This document shows positions 39,925 to 47,594 of a DNA stretch of 64,000 nt, piece after piece. This stretch comes from JACCWP01 sp963801045 (GTDB lineage: Bacteria; Actinomycetota; Actinomycetes; Propionibacteriales; Nocardioidaceae): contig CAWDDC010000004.1 of the NCBI GenBank assembly GCA_963801045.1, forward strand, positions 930,001 to 994,000. The letters are read 5' to 3'. Every line of letters begins with the position of its first letter. The first letter of the stretch is position 1. The position numbers were made by a program, and so were the translations under genes. The notes under the pieces were generated by a model. That model ran no database searches. It had not been told where the DNA came from and saw only the letters and a list, made by a program, of their open reading frames with translations.

Positions 39925-41123
39925 GCGGCGGCGCGATCCGGACGTTCATGATCGCCGACGTCCGCGGCTACACCTCCTACACGCAGACCTACGGCGACGA
40001 GGCCGCAGCGCGACTCGCCGCCGGGTTCGCGGAGATCACCCGCGAGGTGGTGAGCGGTGGGGGAGGCGAGCTGGTCGAGCTGCGCGGCGACGAGGCACTG
40101 TCGGTCTTCGGCTCCGCCCGGGACGCGATCGGCGCCGCCGTGGCCCTGCAGGAGCGGTTCGTCAACGAGACGGTGCGCGACGCGGACATGCCGCTGCTGG
40201 TGGGCATCGGGCTCGACGTGGGCGAGGCGGTGCCCGTGGAGGGCGGCTACCGCGGTGGCGCGTTGAACCTCGCTGCCCGGCTGTGCAGCCTGGCCGCGCC
40301 CGGCGAGATCCTCGCCAGCCAGATGACGACGCACCTGGCGGGGCCGCTGGACGACATCGAGTTCGAGGACCGGGGCGAGACCCGGATGAAGGGGATGCGC
40401 GACCCGGTCCCGGTGGTGCGGGTGTCCGGCGGCAACGACATCGTCGGCCGGCTCGCGTCGTCGGCCACACCAGGGGCGATGCGCGTCGCGATCGCCGACG
40501 ACTCGGTGCTGCTGCGCGAGGGTGTGGCCCGGCTGCTCAAGGAGTCCGGGTTCACGATCACGGCCCAGGCCGGGGACGCCGAGGAGCTGCTGGCCGCGGT
40601 CGCGTACGACCCGCCCGACGTCTGCGTCACCGACATCCGGATGCCGCCGACCTGGACCGACGAGGGTCTGCGGGCCGCGCACAAGATCCGGGCGAGGTAC
40701 CCGGACGTGGGCGTGCTGCTGCTGTCGCAGTACGTCGAGACCGACTTCGCTGTCGAGCTGGTCTCGGCCGGCGCCTCGTCGCTGGGCTACCTGCTCAAGG
40801 ACCGGGTGGCGAACCTGCAGGAGTTCACCGACGCGGTGCGCCGCGTGGGTGCCGGCGGATCCGTGATCGACCCCGACGTCGTGTCCCGGCTGGTGGGCCG
40901 GGCCCGGTCGGCCAGCCCGCTGGACGACCTGACCGAACGGGAACGCGAGGTGCTGGGCCAGATGGCCGAGGGTCGCTCGAACGCGGCGATCTCACACGCG
41001 TTGTCGCTGTCGACCAAGTCCATCGAGGGACACGTACGCAACATCTTCACCAAGCTCGGGCTGCTGGACACCCCCGACGACCACCGGCGGGTGCTCGCGG
41101 TGCTCCAGTTCCTGCAGGCGTAG
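39921..41123 (+). CDS. Class III nucleotide-cyclase domain fused to a NarL-type response regulator
   Basis: 400 residues. Residues ~5-170 form a class III cyclase homology domain: metal Asp13 (FMIADVRGYT), second metal Asp57 (ELVELRGDEAL), the transition-state Asn/Arg pair in ALNLAARLCSLA and ETRMKGMRDPVPV at the end. The Lys that normally selects adenine is Glu53, as in guanylate cyclases, so GTP use or loss of activity is possible. Residues ~188-310 form a REC domain (ADDSVLLREG, phospho-Asp238 in VCVTDIRMP, LSQYVE, LLKDRV), and ~330-400 a LuxR helix-turn-helix (LTEREREVLGQMAEGRSNAAISHAL, SIEGHVRNIFTKLGL). It would link kinase input to DNA binding and cyclic-nucleotide output. It is the last gene of the operon. 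Confidence 0.93.
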   Translation: MSGGAIRTFMIADVRGYTSYTQTYGDEAAARLAAGFAEITREVVSGGGGELVELRGDEALSVFGSARDAIGAAVALQERFVNETVRDADMPLLVGIGLDVGEAVPVEGGYRGGALNLAARLCSLAAPGEILASQMTTHLAGPLDDIEFEDRGETRMKGMRDPVPVVRVSGGNDIVGRLASSATPGAMRVAIADDSVLLREGVARLLKESGFTITAQAGDAEELLAAVAYDPPDVCVTDIRMPPTWTDEGLRAAHKIRARYPDVGVLLLSQYVETDFAVELVSAGASSLGYLLKDRVANLQEFTDAVRRVGAGGSVIDPDVVSRLVGRARSASPLDDLTEREREVLGQMAEGRSNAAISHALSLSTKSIEGHVRNIFTKLGLLDTPDDHRRVLAVLQFLQA

Positions 41124-41169
41124 GAAAACGCCTCGCCACCCCGCGCACAGCGGCCCTAGCGTCCCCGGC

Positions 41170-41562
41170 GTGGAGTACGTGTGGAGGGGCCGGTTCGACA
41201 ACGGCGAGGTCAACGCCTTGCACGCCGAGGGATTCGACCACCCGGTGCTCGACGACGACTGGTGGGCCCAGGTCGCGCGGCACAGCCTGGGGTGGGTCTG
41301 CGCCCGTGACGACGCCGGGGCGCTGGTCGGCTTCGTCAACGTCGCCTGGGACGGGTCCGGTCACGCGTTCGTGCTGGACACGCTGGTCACGGAGTGGGCC
41401 CGTCGCCGGGGCGTGGCCACCCGGCTGGTCGCCGTCGCGACCGACGCGGCACGTGCCGCCGGGTGCGAGTGGCTGCACGTCGACTTCGAGGAGCACCTGC
41501 GCGGCTTCTACCTCGAGTCGTGCGGGTTCACCTCCACCGGCGCCGGCCTGATCGCGCTCTGA
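41170..41562 (+). CDS. GNAT-family N-acetyltransferase
   Basis: 130 residues. The GNAT fold is shown by GALVGFVNVAWDGSGHAFVLDTLV followed by the acetyl-CoA loop EWARRRGVATRLVAVATDAARAAGCEWLHVDF and the closing GFYLESCGFTSTGAGLIAL. The acceptor is unknown. A TAGCGT (41157-41162) ends seven bases before the GTG, which indicates a leaderless transcript independent of the kinase operon. The gene converges on a SnoaL-like gene 18 bases away. Confidence 0.86.
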   Translation: MEYVWRGRFDNGEVNALHAEGFDHPVLDDDWWAQVARHSLGWVCARDDAGALVGFVNVAWDGSGHAFVLDTLVTEWARRRGVATRLVAVATDAARAAGCEWLHVDFEEHLRGFYLESCGFTSTGAGLIAL

Positions 41563-41580
41563 CCCCTGGGTCGTACGCGC

Positions 41581-41967
41581 TCAGTAGCGCTGCACCAGGT
41601 GCTCGCGTCCCGCCGGCGGCTCGTAGGGCTCCGGCCACCAGTCGGTGATGCGGGTGATCAGCCCGTCGCCGTCGAAGCGGAAGAACACGATCGCCGTGTC
41701 GTGGTCGCCCACCCCCACATGCCACTCGAGTCGGCCGACCCCGGCCTGCTCGTCGGCGTACGACTCGGCCAGGCCGAGGTGCCAGTCGCCGGGATAGGCG
41801 GTGTTGAACGCACGCAGCCCGTCCCGCCCGGTGATGCGCTCGCGGGTCTGCGGCAGCTCGTAGACCGCGTCGGGATGGATCAGCTCGTCGGCACCGTCCC
41901 AGTCGCGCGCCTCGATCCGGGCGACGTAGGCGGCGATGGTGACGCGGTTGGCTTCGCGGTCGCTCAT
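41581..41967 (-). CDS. SnoaL/NTF2-like protein
   Basis: 128 residues from ATG 41967. NTF2-like fold: VTIAAYVARIEARDWDGADELIHPDAVYELP, ITGRDGLRAFNTAYPGDWHL, then strands with GRLEWHVGVGDHDTAIVFFRFDGDGLITRITDWW. The pattern is that of the nuclear-transport-factor-2 or ketosteroid-isomerase group acting on unknown small molecules. TAGCGT seven bases before the ATG implies a leaderless mRNA. It is divergent from the lyase-like gene. Confidence 0.84.
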   Translation of the reverse strand: MSDREANRVTIAAYVARIEARDWDGADELIHPDAVYELPQTRERITGRDGLRAFNTAYPGDWHLGLAESYADEQAGVGRLEWHVGVGDHDTAIVFFRFDGDGLITRITDWWPEPYEPPAGREHLVQRY

Positions 41968-41974
41968 GCCCACC

Positions 41975-42014
41975 ACGCTAGGCCCGGCCTCGGACACGTC
42001 GGTGTGCGTACGCT
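41975..42014. promoter_or_regulatory. Back-to-back leaderless promoters
   Basis: The leftward -10 TAGCGT (41980 to 41975) is seven bases from ATG 41967, and the rightward -10 TACGCT (42009-42014) is six bases from GTG 42021. Both genes would be transcribed from or very near their start codons. The -35 regions would overlap in the 28 bases between the two boxes. Confidence 0.6.
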
Positions 42015-42020
42015 CCCGAC

Positions 42021-43463
42021 GTGACCGTCACGATCGACGGGCACCACCTCGCCCTCGACGAGCTGGTGCGGGTCGCCCGGCAGGGGGAGCGGGTCGCGCT
42101 CGCCGACGGTGTCGCGGGCGCTATGGCCCGCAGCCGCGAGCGCGCCGAGCGGGTGCTGGCGCGCGGCGACGCCGTCTACGGCATGACCACGGGGCTGGGC
42201 CAGCACAAGCGGCACCGGGTCGACCCGGACGACGTCGGGCGCTTCAACCAGCGGCTGCTGGAGACCCACCGGGTGGGGCAAGGGCCGGCGGCGCCGCCCG
42301 ACCTGGTGCGGGCCGCCGCGCTGCGCCTGGCGAACGGGCTCGCGAAGGCGACGGTGGGCGTCCGGCCGCTGCTGGCCGAGCGGCTGGTCGAGGAGCTGAA
42401 CGCCGGCACGCTGCCGGCGGTACGGATGCTCGGCTCGGTCGGCGAGGCCGATCTCGCACCGCTGGCCGACCTGGCGCACGGGGTGTTCGGCGACGTCGGG
42501 CTGGAGGCGAACGAGGGCTTGGCCCTGGTCAACAACAACGCGTTCTCCACCGCGCTGGCTGCCCTTGCACTGACCGACACCGCGACGCTGCTCCGCTCGC
42601 TGACCGTCAGTGGCGCGCTCGACCTGGAGGCCTTCGGCGCCAACCTCGGCATCCTCGACCCGGCCGTCGGGCGGGTCCGCCCGCACGCCGGCGAGCGGGC
42701 CGAGCTGACCGACCTGACCACCGTGCTCGACGGCAGCCGGTGGTGGGACCCGGGCGCCGCGCGACACCTGCAGGACCCACTCGCCTTCCGCTCGATCGTC
42801 CAGGTGCACGGCGCGGCGCGGGACGCGGTGGCCTACGCCCGGTCCCAGCTCGATGTCGAGCTCAACGCCCACCAGCACAACCCGCTGGTGCTCGACGACC
42901 GCGACGAGGTCGTGTCCGGTGCGGGCTTCGACGCGCTCGCGGTCTCGGCGGCCCTCGACCTCGTACGGATCGGGCTGGCGCCCGCACTGACCTGTGCCAT
43001 GGAGCGCACCGCCAAGCTGCTGCAGGCGCCGCTGTCCGGGCTGCCCGGCGGGCTGGCGACCGAGCCGGGCGCCGGCGGCGGGCTCGGTGAGCTGCTCTGG
43101 CCGGCGCACGCGCTCACGGTCGAGGTCCGGCTGCTGGCGCAGCCGGTGTCGTACGAGCTGGCGACGACGACCAGCGAGGAAGGCATCGCCGACCGCATCA
43201 CCTCGGCGCCCCTGTCGGCACGACGGCTGGCCGAGCAGGTGGGGCTCGGCCACCGCATCCTCGCCGTCGGCCTGGTCTGCTCCACCCAGGCAGTCGACCT
43301 GCGGGACGCGGGACCGCTCGGTCGCGGCACCCGCCGCCTGCACGCGGCGGTGCGGGAGCGGCAGCCGTTCGTCGGGCCGGCAACGCCGTTCCCTGCCGAC
43401 GTCGAGCCGCTGGTCGAGCTGGTCGCCGCCGGGCTGGGGGAGCCGTCGGCGGATTCGGGCTGA
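42021..43463 (+). CDS. Aromatic amino acid lyase-like protein without the MIO tripeptide
   Basis: 480 residues. Overall similarity to histidine/phenylalanine ammonia-lyases is plain: AVYGMTTGLGQHKR (catalytic-Tyr loop), FNQRLLETHRVGQG, NGLAKATVGVRPLLAERL, LGSVGEADLAPLADLAHG, QLDVELNAHQHNPLV and the helical bundle to the end. However, active enzymes read GSVGASGDLAPL, where Ala-Ser-Gly cyclises into the MIO electrophile. Here the stretch is one residue shorter and reads GSVGEADLAPL, so MIO cannot form. The NGTQ-like motif after the loop is also changed (LVNNNAFS). The protein is probably not a standard ammonia-lyase. It may catalyse another elimination or have a binding role. Confidence 0.85.
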   Translation: MTVTIDGHHLALDELVRVARQGERVALADGVAGAMARSRERAERVLARGDAVYGMTTGLGQHKRHRVDPDDVGRFNQRLLETHRVGQGPAAPPDLVRAAALRLANGLAKATVGVRPLLAERLVEELNAGTLPAVRMLGSVGEADLAPLADLAHGVFGDVGLEANEGLALVNNNAFSTALAALALTDTATLLRSLTVSGALDLEAFGANLGILDPAVGRVRPHAGERAELTDLTTVLDGSRWWDPGAARHLQDPLAFRSIVQVHGAARDAVAYARSQLDVELNAHQHNPLVLDDRDEVVSGAGFDALAVSAALDLVRIGLAPALTCAMERTAKLLQAPLSGLPGGLATEPGAGGGLGELLWPAHALTVEVRLLAQPVSYELATTTSEEGIADRITSAPLSARRLAEQVGLGHRILAVGLVCSTQAVDLRDAGPLGRGTRRLHAAVRERQPFVGPATPFPADVEPLVELVAAGLGEPSADSG

Positions 43464-43496
43464 CGCGGCCGGTCCACTACACTCACCGGGTTGTTG

Positions 43497-43569
43497 CGGG
43501 GCGTGGCGTAGTGGCTAGCGCGCCTGCTTTGGGAGCAGGAGACCGCAGGTTCGAGTCCTGTCGCCCCGA
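43497..43569 (+). tRNA. tRNA-Pro (anticodon TGG)
   Basis: 73 bases, CCA not encoded. The acceptor stem is CGGGGCG/CGCCCCG, the anticodon arm CCTGC-TTTGGGA-GCAGG gives TGG, and the T-arm contains TTCGAGTC. TACACT at 43478-43483, at the end of the intergenic region, is a plausible -10. It lies just upstream of tig, a common actinobacterial arrangement. Confidence 0.97.
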
Positions 43570-43612
43570 CCGCCGCGACACCCCCGACCCGGCACCGAGG
43601 AGCCCGCCCATC

Positions 43613-45055
43613 GTGAAGAGCGCCGCCGAGAGCCTGAGCCCGACCCGGGTCAAGCTGACCATCGAGGTCCCGTTCGAGGAGCTCAAGCCGAGCCTGGACG
43701 AGGCCTACCAGAAGATCGGCCGGCAGATCCAGGTGCCGGGATTCCGCAAGGGCAAGGTGCCGCCGGTCGTGGTCGACCAGCGCATCGGCCGTGGTGCGGT
43801 GCTGGACGAGGCCGTCAACGACGCGCTGCCGAAGGTGTACGTGCAGGCGCTGCAGGAGAACGACCTGCAGCCGCTCAGCCAGCCCGAGGTCGACGTCACC
43901 AACTTCACCGACGGTGAGGTGCTGGAGTTCACCGCCGAGGTCGACGTCAAGCCCGAGATCGAGCTGCCCGACTACACCAACCTCGAGGCGACCGTCGACG
44001 ACCTGGTGGTCTCCGACGACGACGTCGAGGAGCAGCTGCAGGGCCTGCGTGAGCGCTTCGCCACCCTCAACGACGTCGAGCGCCCGGCCGCCGACGACGA
44101 CTTCGTCACCATCGACCTGTCCGCCAGCGAGGACGGCGAGCCGGTCGAGGGCGGCCAGGTCGAGGGGCAGTCGTACCAGGTGGGCAAGGGCACCATGGTG
44201 GAAGGGCTCGACGAGGCGCTGGTCGGTCTGTCCGCCGGCGAGTCCGCGACCTTCCGCAGCCAGCTGATGGGCGGTGACCAGGCGGGCCAGGAGGTCGACA
44301 TCACGGTCACCGTGCACGCCGTCAAGGAACAGGAGCTCCCCGAGCTCGACGACGAGTTCGCCCAGCAGGCCAGCGAGTTCGACACCGTCGACGAGGTGCG
44401 TACCGACCTGCGCGAGCGGTTGACCCGGGCCAAGCGGCTCGAGCAGGCCAGTGCCGCCCGCGACGCCGTGCTGGAGAGCCTGCTGTCGCGAGTCGAGGTG
44501 CCGCTGCCCGACGGCGTCGTCGCCGACGAGCTCGGCGGGCGTCGCGAGCAGATCGCCCAGCAGCTCGCCTACGCCGGCATGACCCACGAGCAGTACCTCG
44601 AGTCCGAGGGCCAGACCGACGAGGAGTTCGAGGCCGACCTCGACCGCCGGGTCCGCGACGCCATCAGTGCGCAGTTCGTCCTCGACGAGATCGCCGAGAA
44701 GGAGCAGATGGGCGTCAGCGAGGCCGAGCTCACCCAGCACCTGGTGCGGCGGGCCCAGCAGGCGGGCATCTCGCCGGACGAGTACGCCAAGCACGCGATG
44801 GAGCACGACCACATCTCGACGCTGGTGAGCGAGGTCGTACGCGGCAAGGCGCTGGCCCACGTGGTCGAGCAGTCGGTCGTCACCGACGAGTCCGGCAACA
44901 CCGTCGTGATGGTCGGGCTGCAGCCGGACGGCACGTACGCCGACCCGGCCGAGACGGCCGACGACACGGCCGACGCTGACGAGTCCGCCGAACCCGCCGA
45001 GCCCGCCGAGACGGCGGACGACTCCTCCGACGAGACCGAGGACGCCAAGGCCTGA
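43613..45055 (+). CDS. tig: Trigger factor, ribosome-associated chaperone
   Basis: 480 residues, GTG start with GAGGAG ten bases upstream. The N-terminal ribosome-binding domain has the signature PGFRKGKVP (residues ~43-51). The FKBP-type PPIase domain (about 160-245) begins with ADDDFVTIDL and includes GTMVEGLDEALVGL. The C-terminal chaperone arms follow to about 430. The tail is unusually acidic (Asp/Glu/Ala repeats over the last ~45 residues), typical of actinobacterial homologues. An upstream reading frame through the tRNA is not coding. It binds nascent chains at the exit tunnel and sits upstream of the Clp genes as in many bacteria. Confidence 0.97.
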   Translation: MKSAAESLSPTRVKLTIEVPFEELKPSLDEAYQKIGRQIQVPGFRKGKVPPVVVDQRIGRGAVLDEAVNDALPKVYVQALQENDLQPLSQPEVDVTNFTDGEVLEFTAEVDVKPEIELPDYTNLEATVDDLVVSDDDVEEQLQGLRERFATLNDVERPAADDDFVTIDLSASEDGEPVEGGQVEGQSYQVGKGTMVEGLDEALVGLSAGESATFRSQLMGGDQAGQEVDITVTVHAVKEQELPELDDEFAQQASEFDTVDEVRTDLRERLTRAKRLEQASAARDAVLESLLSRVEVPLPDGVVADELGGRREQIAQQLAYAGMTHEQYLESEGQTDEEFEADLDRRVRDAISAQFVLDEIAEKEQMGVSEAELTQHLVRRAQQAGISPDEYAKHAMEHDHISTLVSEVVRGKALAHVVEQSVVTDESGNTVVMVGLQPDGTYADPAETADDTADADESAEPAEPAETADDSSDETEDAKA

Positions 45056-45118
45056 CGTGGGAAGCGTCACCGGCGCGGGGCCGTGACCGTGCGGCCGGCG
45101 TGCCTGCAGGATGAACAC

Positions 45119-46420
45119 ATGACGTCTGTGCGCCTGCCCGCCACCGGTCGCGACAGCCGGCCCGCCCCGCGGCTCACCGACTCGGCGGCGCTGGTGGTCG
45201 ACTACGCCGACCGGTTGGTGCTCGGCACCGCCCGCGACGTGCACCGCTCGGTGGCGTCGCGAGTGTTCTCCACGACCCGCGGTCTCGGGTCCACCCCGGT
45301 CGAGCGGGTGCACGACGGCGTCAGCGGTGCGGTCTACGGCGGCCTGTCGGCGGCGGCCCGCGCGACCAGCCGAGGCCTCCGGGCGCTGGCCAGGCGAGGC
45401 ATCGGGGCGCCCACGGAGGCGACCTTCACCGGCCGGCAGGTGGTGGCGGCGGTCAACGGCTTCATCGGCGCCGAGCTCGATGCGTCGGCCGAGCCGGGCG
45501 CGATCTCGATGTCGCTGCGGGCGCACGGCCGCGACGTGCCCGTCGAGCCGCCGCACCTGGTCGCGGCCTACGGCTCGGTGACCGGGCGGCTGGTGCTGTT
45601 CGTGCACGGGCTCGGCGAGAGCGACGAGTCCTGGCGGCTGCGCGCCGATCGGCTGGGCACGACCTACGCCGACCGGCTGCGCACCGACACCGGATGGACG
45701 CCCCTCGACGTCCGCTACAACAGCGGCCTGCACGTGTCCGACAACGGCATCGCGCTCGCCGCGATGGTCGACGACCTGATCGAGGCGTGGCCGGTGCCCG
45801 TGACCGACCTCGCGTTCGTCGGACACTCGATGGGTGGACTGGTCGTGCGCTCGGCGACCGCGCAGGCGATGGGCGCCCGGCGCCCGTGGGTCGACCAGGT
45901 CCGCCGCGTGGTCTGCCTCGGTACGCCGCACCTCGGTGCCTCGCTGGAGAAGGTCGTGCACGTGGGCGCCCGGGCGCTCACCGCGCTGCCGCCGGCGGCG
46001 CCGTTCGGGCGCATCCTCGACACCCGCTCGCCGGGCATCGTCGACCTGCGGCACGGCTACATCAGCCGGGAGGAGTGGCACGGCCAGGACCTCACCGCCC
46101 GCTGGGGCGGCAGCCGGCTCGCCGCGGCACCGCTGCCGGGTGCCCGCTACCACTTCGTCGCCGCCACCGTCGGGCCGTCGCAGCGGCACGTCGTCAGCCA
46201 GCTGATCGGGGACTGGTTCGTCCGCTTCCCCAGCGCCACCGGTCGCGGGCTCCGCGGCGACCCGGTGGTCGACGTCGCCGAGACCGAGTACCTGCCCAGC
46301 ACCGACCACTTCGCGCTGCTCAACCACCCCCGGATCACCGACTGGCTGGTCGACTGGTTCGGCGCCGACGACCACGACGACCACGACGGTCACGACGCCA
46401 CGGTCGCCACCGCCGGCTGA
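45119..46420 (+). CDS. Lipase-like alpha/beta hydrolase (PGAP1-like fold)
   Basis: 433 residues from ATG 45119 (GGATGA upstream). After ~150 residues of Ala/Arg-rich helical sequence the hydrolase core begins: LVLFVHGLGESDESWR (oxyanion), LDVRYNSGLHVSDNG, nucleophile Ser in AFVGHSMGGLVVRSA, CLGTPHLGASLEK, and late His in STDHFALLNHP. This resembles lipases and GPI-inositol-deacylase-like esterases acting on lipids. No signal peptide is visible, so it is probably cytoplasmic. The C-terminus carries a His/Asp-rich tail (DDHDDHDGHD) that may bind metal. Confidence 0.86.
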   Translation: MTSVRLPATGRDSRPAPRLTDSAALVVDYADRLVLGTARDVHRSVASRVFSTTRGLGSTPVERVHDGVSGAVYGGLSAAARATSRGLRALARRGIGAPTEATFTGRQVVAAVNGFIGAELDASAEPGAISMSLRAHGRDVPVEPPHLVAAYGSVTGRLVLFVHGLGESDESWRLRADRLGTTYADRLRTDTGWTPLDVRYNSGLHVSDNGIALAAMVDDLIEAWPVPVTDLAFVGHSMGGLVVRSATAQAMGARRPWVDQVRRVVCLGTPHLGASLEKVVHVGARALTALPPAAPFGRILDTRSPGIVDLRHGYISREEWHGQDLTARWGGSRLAAAPLPGARYHFVAATVGPSQRHVVSQLIGDWFVRFPSATGRGLRGDPVVDVAETEYLPSTDHFALLNHPRITDWLVDWFGADDHDDHDGHDATVATAG

Positions 46421-46431
46421 GCTGACGGATC

Positions 46432-46471
46432 TCGTGCTGTTGCGGGGGCTCAGACCCCCGTACGGGCACGA
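46432..46471. terminator. Nested stem-loop between convergent genes
   Basis: GGGGG (46444-46448) pairs with CCCCC (46455-46459) around a short loop, and this lies inside an outer TCGTGC/GCACGA pair (46432-46437 and 46466-46471). It sits between the lipase stop and the NUDIX stop and probably terminates both transcripts. Confidence 0.6.
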
Positions 46472-46502
46472 CATCTGTCACAGAACGCCGCCCCCACGGG
46501 CG

Positions 46503-46988
46503 TCACCACCCCACGAGCACCGGGGCGGCGGGCGGGCCGTCGTGCAGCAGCTCGACCAGCAGCCCCGGCAGCTCGCGGGGCCCGAAGACGGTGCCGGGCG
46601 CCTCGAGCTCGGCCTGCGTCCACCACCGGACCGCGCCGACGCCTTCGGCCAGCAGCTCCTCGTCGCTGAACACGCCCCGTGGCTCGAACGCCGCTGTGCG
46701 AACCAGGTAGAAGTCGTCGGTCTGGCCGTCCCACCCCCGGGCGATGCCGTCGCCGACGATCGGGCGGTGCCACACCAGCGGCGGGACGGCGTCCGGCGGC
46801 AGCTCCAGCCCCACCTCCTCGATCAGCTCGCGACGCAGTGCCTCCAGGGGCGACTCACCCGGGTCGACGCCGCCACCCGGCGCCGTCCACAGCAGCAGGT
46901 CGGGGAAGTCGAACCGCACCAGCAGCACCCGGTCGTCGGGGTCGAGCAGCAGGGCACGTACGGCAGGTCGCAGGCGCAGCGCACTCAC
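46503..46988 (-). CDS. NUDIX hydrolase
   Basis: 161 residues, GTG start. The Nudix box is complete: GGGVDPGESPLEALRRELIEEVGL contains GX5EX7REUXEEXGU. It is preceded by RPAVRALLLDPDDRVLLVRF and followed by QTDDFYLVRT. Such enzymes cleave nucleoside diphosphates linked to other groups; specificity is unknown. The start lies three bases from an inverted repeat shared with the divergent gene, so both may be controlled together. Confidence 0.9.
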   Translation of the reverse strand: MSALRLRPAVRALLLDPDDRVLLVRFDFPDLLLWTAPGGGVDPGESPLEALRRELIEEVGLELPPDAVPPLVWHRPIVGDGIARGWDGQTDDFYLVRTAAFEPRGVFSDEELLAEGVGAVRWWTQAELEAPGTVFGPRELPGLLVELLHDGPPAAPVLVGW

Positions 46989-46991
46989 GCC

Positions 46992-47047
46992 CCCGAACGA
47001 TCCGACATGACGCTCGTCCGGGCAACCCTCCGGCCGGATCGTTCGGG
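46992..47047. promoter_or_regulatory. 13-bp inverted repeat in a divergent promoter region
   Basis: CCCGAACGATCCG (46992-47004) and CGGATCGTTCGGG (47035-47047) are perfect inverted copies 30 bases apart. They occupy most of the 98-base gap between the NUDIX gene and the uncharacterised gene at 47087. The symmetry suggests an operator pair for a dimeric regulator or duplicated promoter elements. Confidence 0.6.
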
Positions 47048-47086
47048 TGGTGGGGGCGGGGTGGGGCGGTCCTGCAGACTGGTCGG

Positions 47087-47488
47087 GTGATCACGCTCGA
47101 CCTCGCCCGCCGGCTCCGTGACGCCGGACTCGAGTGGGACCCGGGTGCAGGCGACCGGTTCGTGGTGCCCGACCGGGACATGGACGACGACGTCTTCGTC
47201 GTCAGTGACATGACCGTGGAGGTGCACGAGTTCCCGACCGGACGGGTGATCGGCTTCAACGGCACCGTCGAGTGGGCGCTGGACAGCATCGAGCAGCGCG
47301 AGGTCGTCTGGCTGCCGCGGGAGACCCAGCTGCGCGAGCGGCTCGGTGACGCCTTCGTCCGGCTCGAGGCGGTTGCTCCCGGCGCGGTGGTCGAGGTGGC
47401 GACCGGTTCCGGCACCTCCCGGCACGCCGACTCCGATCCGGAGCGTGCGTACGCCCGGGCGCTGCTCGCCGTGCTCGGCGCAGCCTGA
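47087..47488 (+). CDS. Uncharacterised protein, 133 residues
   Basis: GTG start at 47087, six bases after a CAGACT box (probable leaderless transcript). The sequence is ITLDLARRLRDAGLEW, then DRFVVPDRDMDDDVFVVSDM, TGRVIGFNGTVEWALDSI, VVWLPRETQLRERLGDAF and a short C-terminal helix with HADSDPERAYARALL. I see no signal peptide, membrane span or known catalytic motif. The pattern suggests a small alpha/beta cytoplasmic protein. It lies just upstream of clpP1 but is probably a separate unit. Confidence 0.75.
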   Translation: MITLDLARRLRDAGLEWDPGAGDRFVVPDRDMDDDVFVVSDMTVEVHEFPTGRVIGFNGTVEWALDSIEQREVVWLPRETQLRERLGDAFVRLEAVAPGAVVEVATGSGTSRHADSDPERAYARALLAVLGAA

Positions 47489-47526
47489 TCCGCGAGCGGC
47501 ACCTTCGCGCACAGCCGTACGAGGCA

Positions 47527-47543
47527 GTGCGCCGTCAGCGAAC
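47527..47543 (+). promoter_or_regulatory. ClgR-like box upstream of clpP1
   Basis: GTGCGC-CGTCA-GCGAAC is a palindrome with one mismatch to GTTCGC-N5-GCGAAC, the site bound by the actinobacterial activator ClgR, which controls clp genes. Its centre is about 60 bases before the predicted clpP1 start of transcription. A TAGGGT at 47582-47587 ends seven bases before the clpP1 GTG and is the likely -10. Confidence 0.6.
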
Positions 47544-47594
47544 AGCCGCCTCCTGGGCGTGGGAAGGTCCGCACCCGCCGCTAGGGTCGACCGC

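Noticed and set aside
43511..43612. Upstream extension of trigger factor
   Set aside because: It translates the tRNA-Pro gene. The GTG at 43613 has a ribosome site and matches the usual N-terminus.
42833..46474. Very long leftward open frame of about 1200 codons opposite tig and the lipase gene
   Set aside because: It is rich in Arg, Gly, Val and Leu with no family motif and lies opposite tRNA-Pro, trigger factor and a GHSMGG hydrolase. It is a by-product of high GC content.
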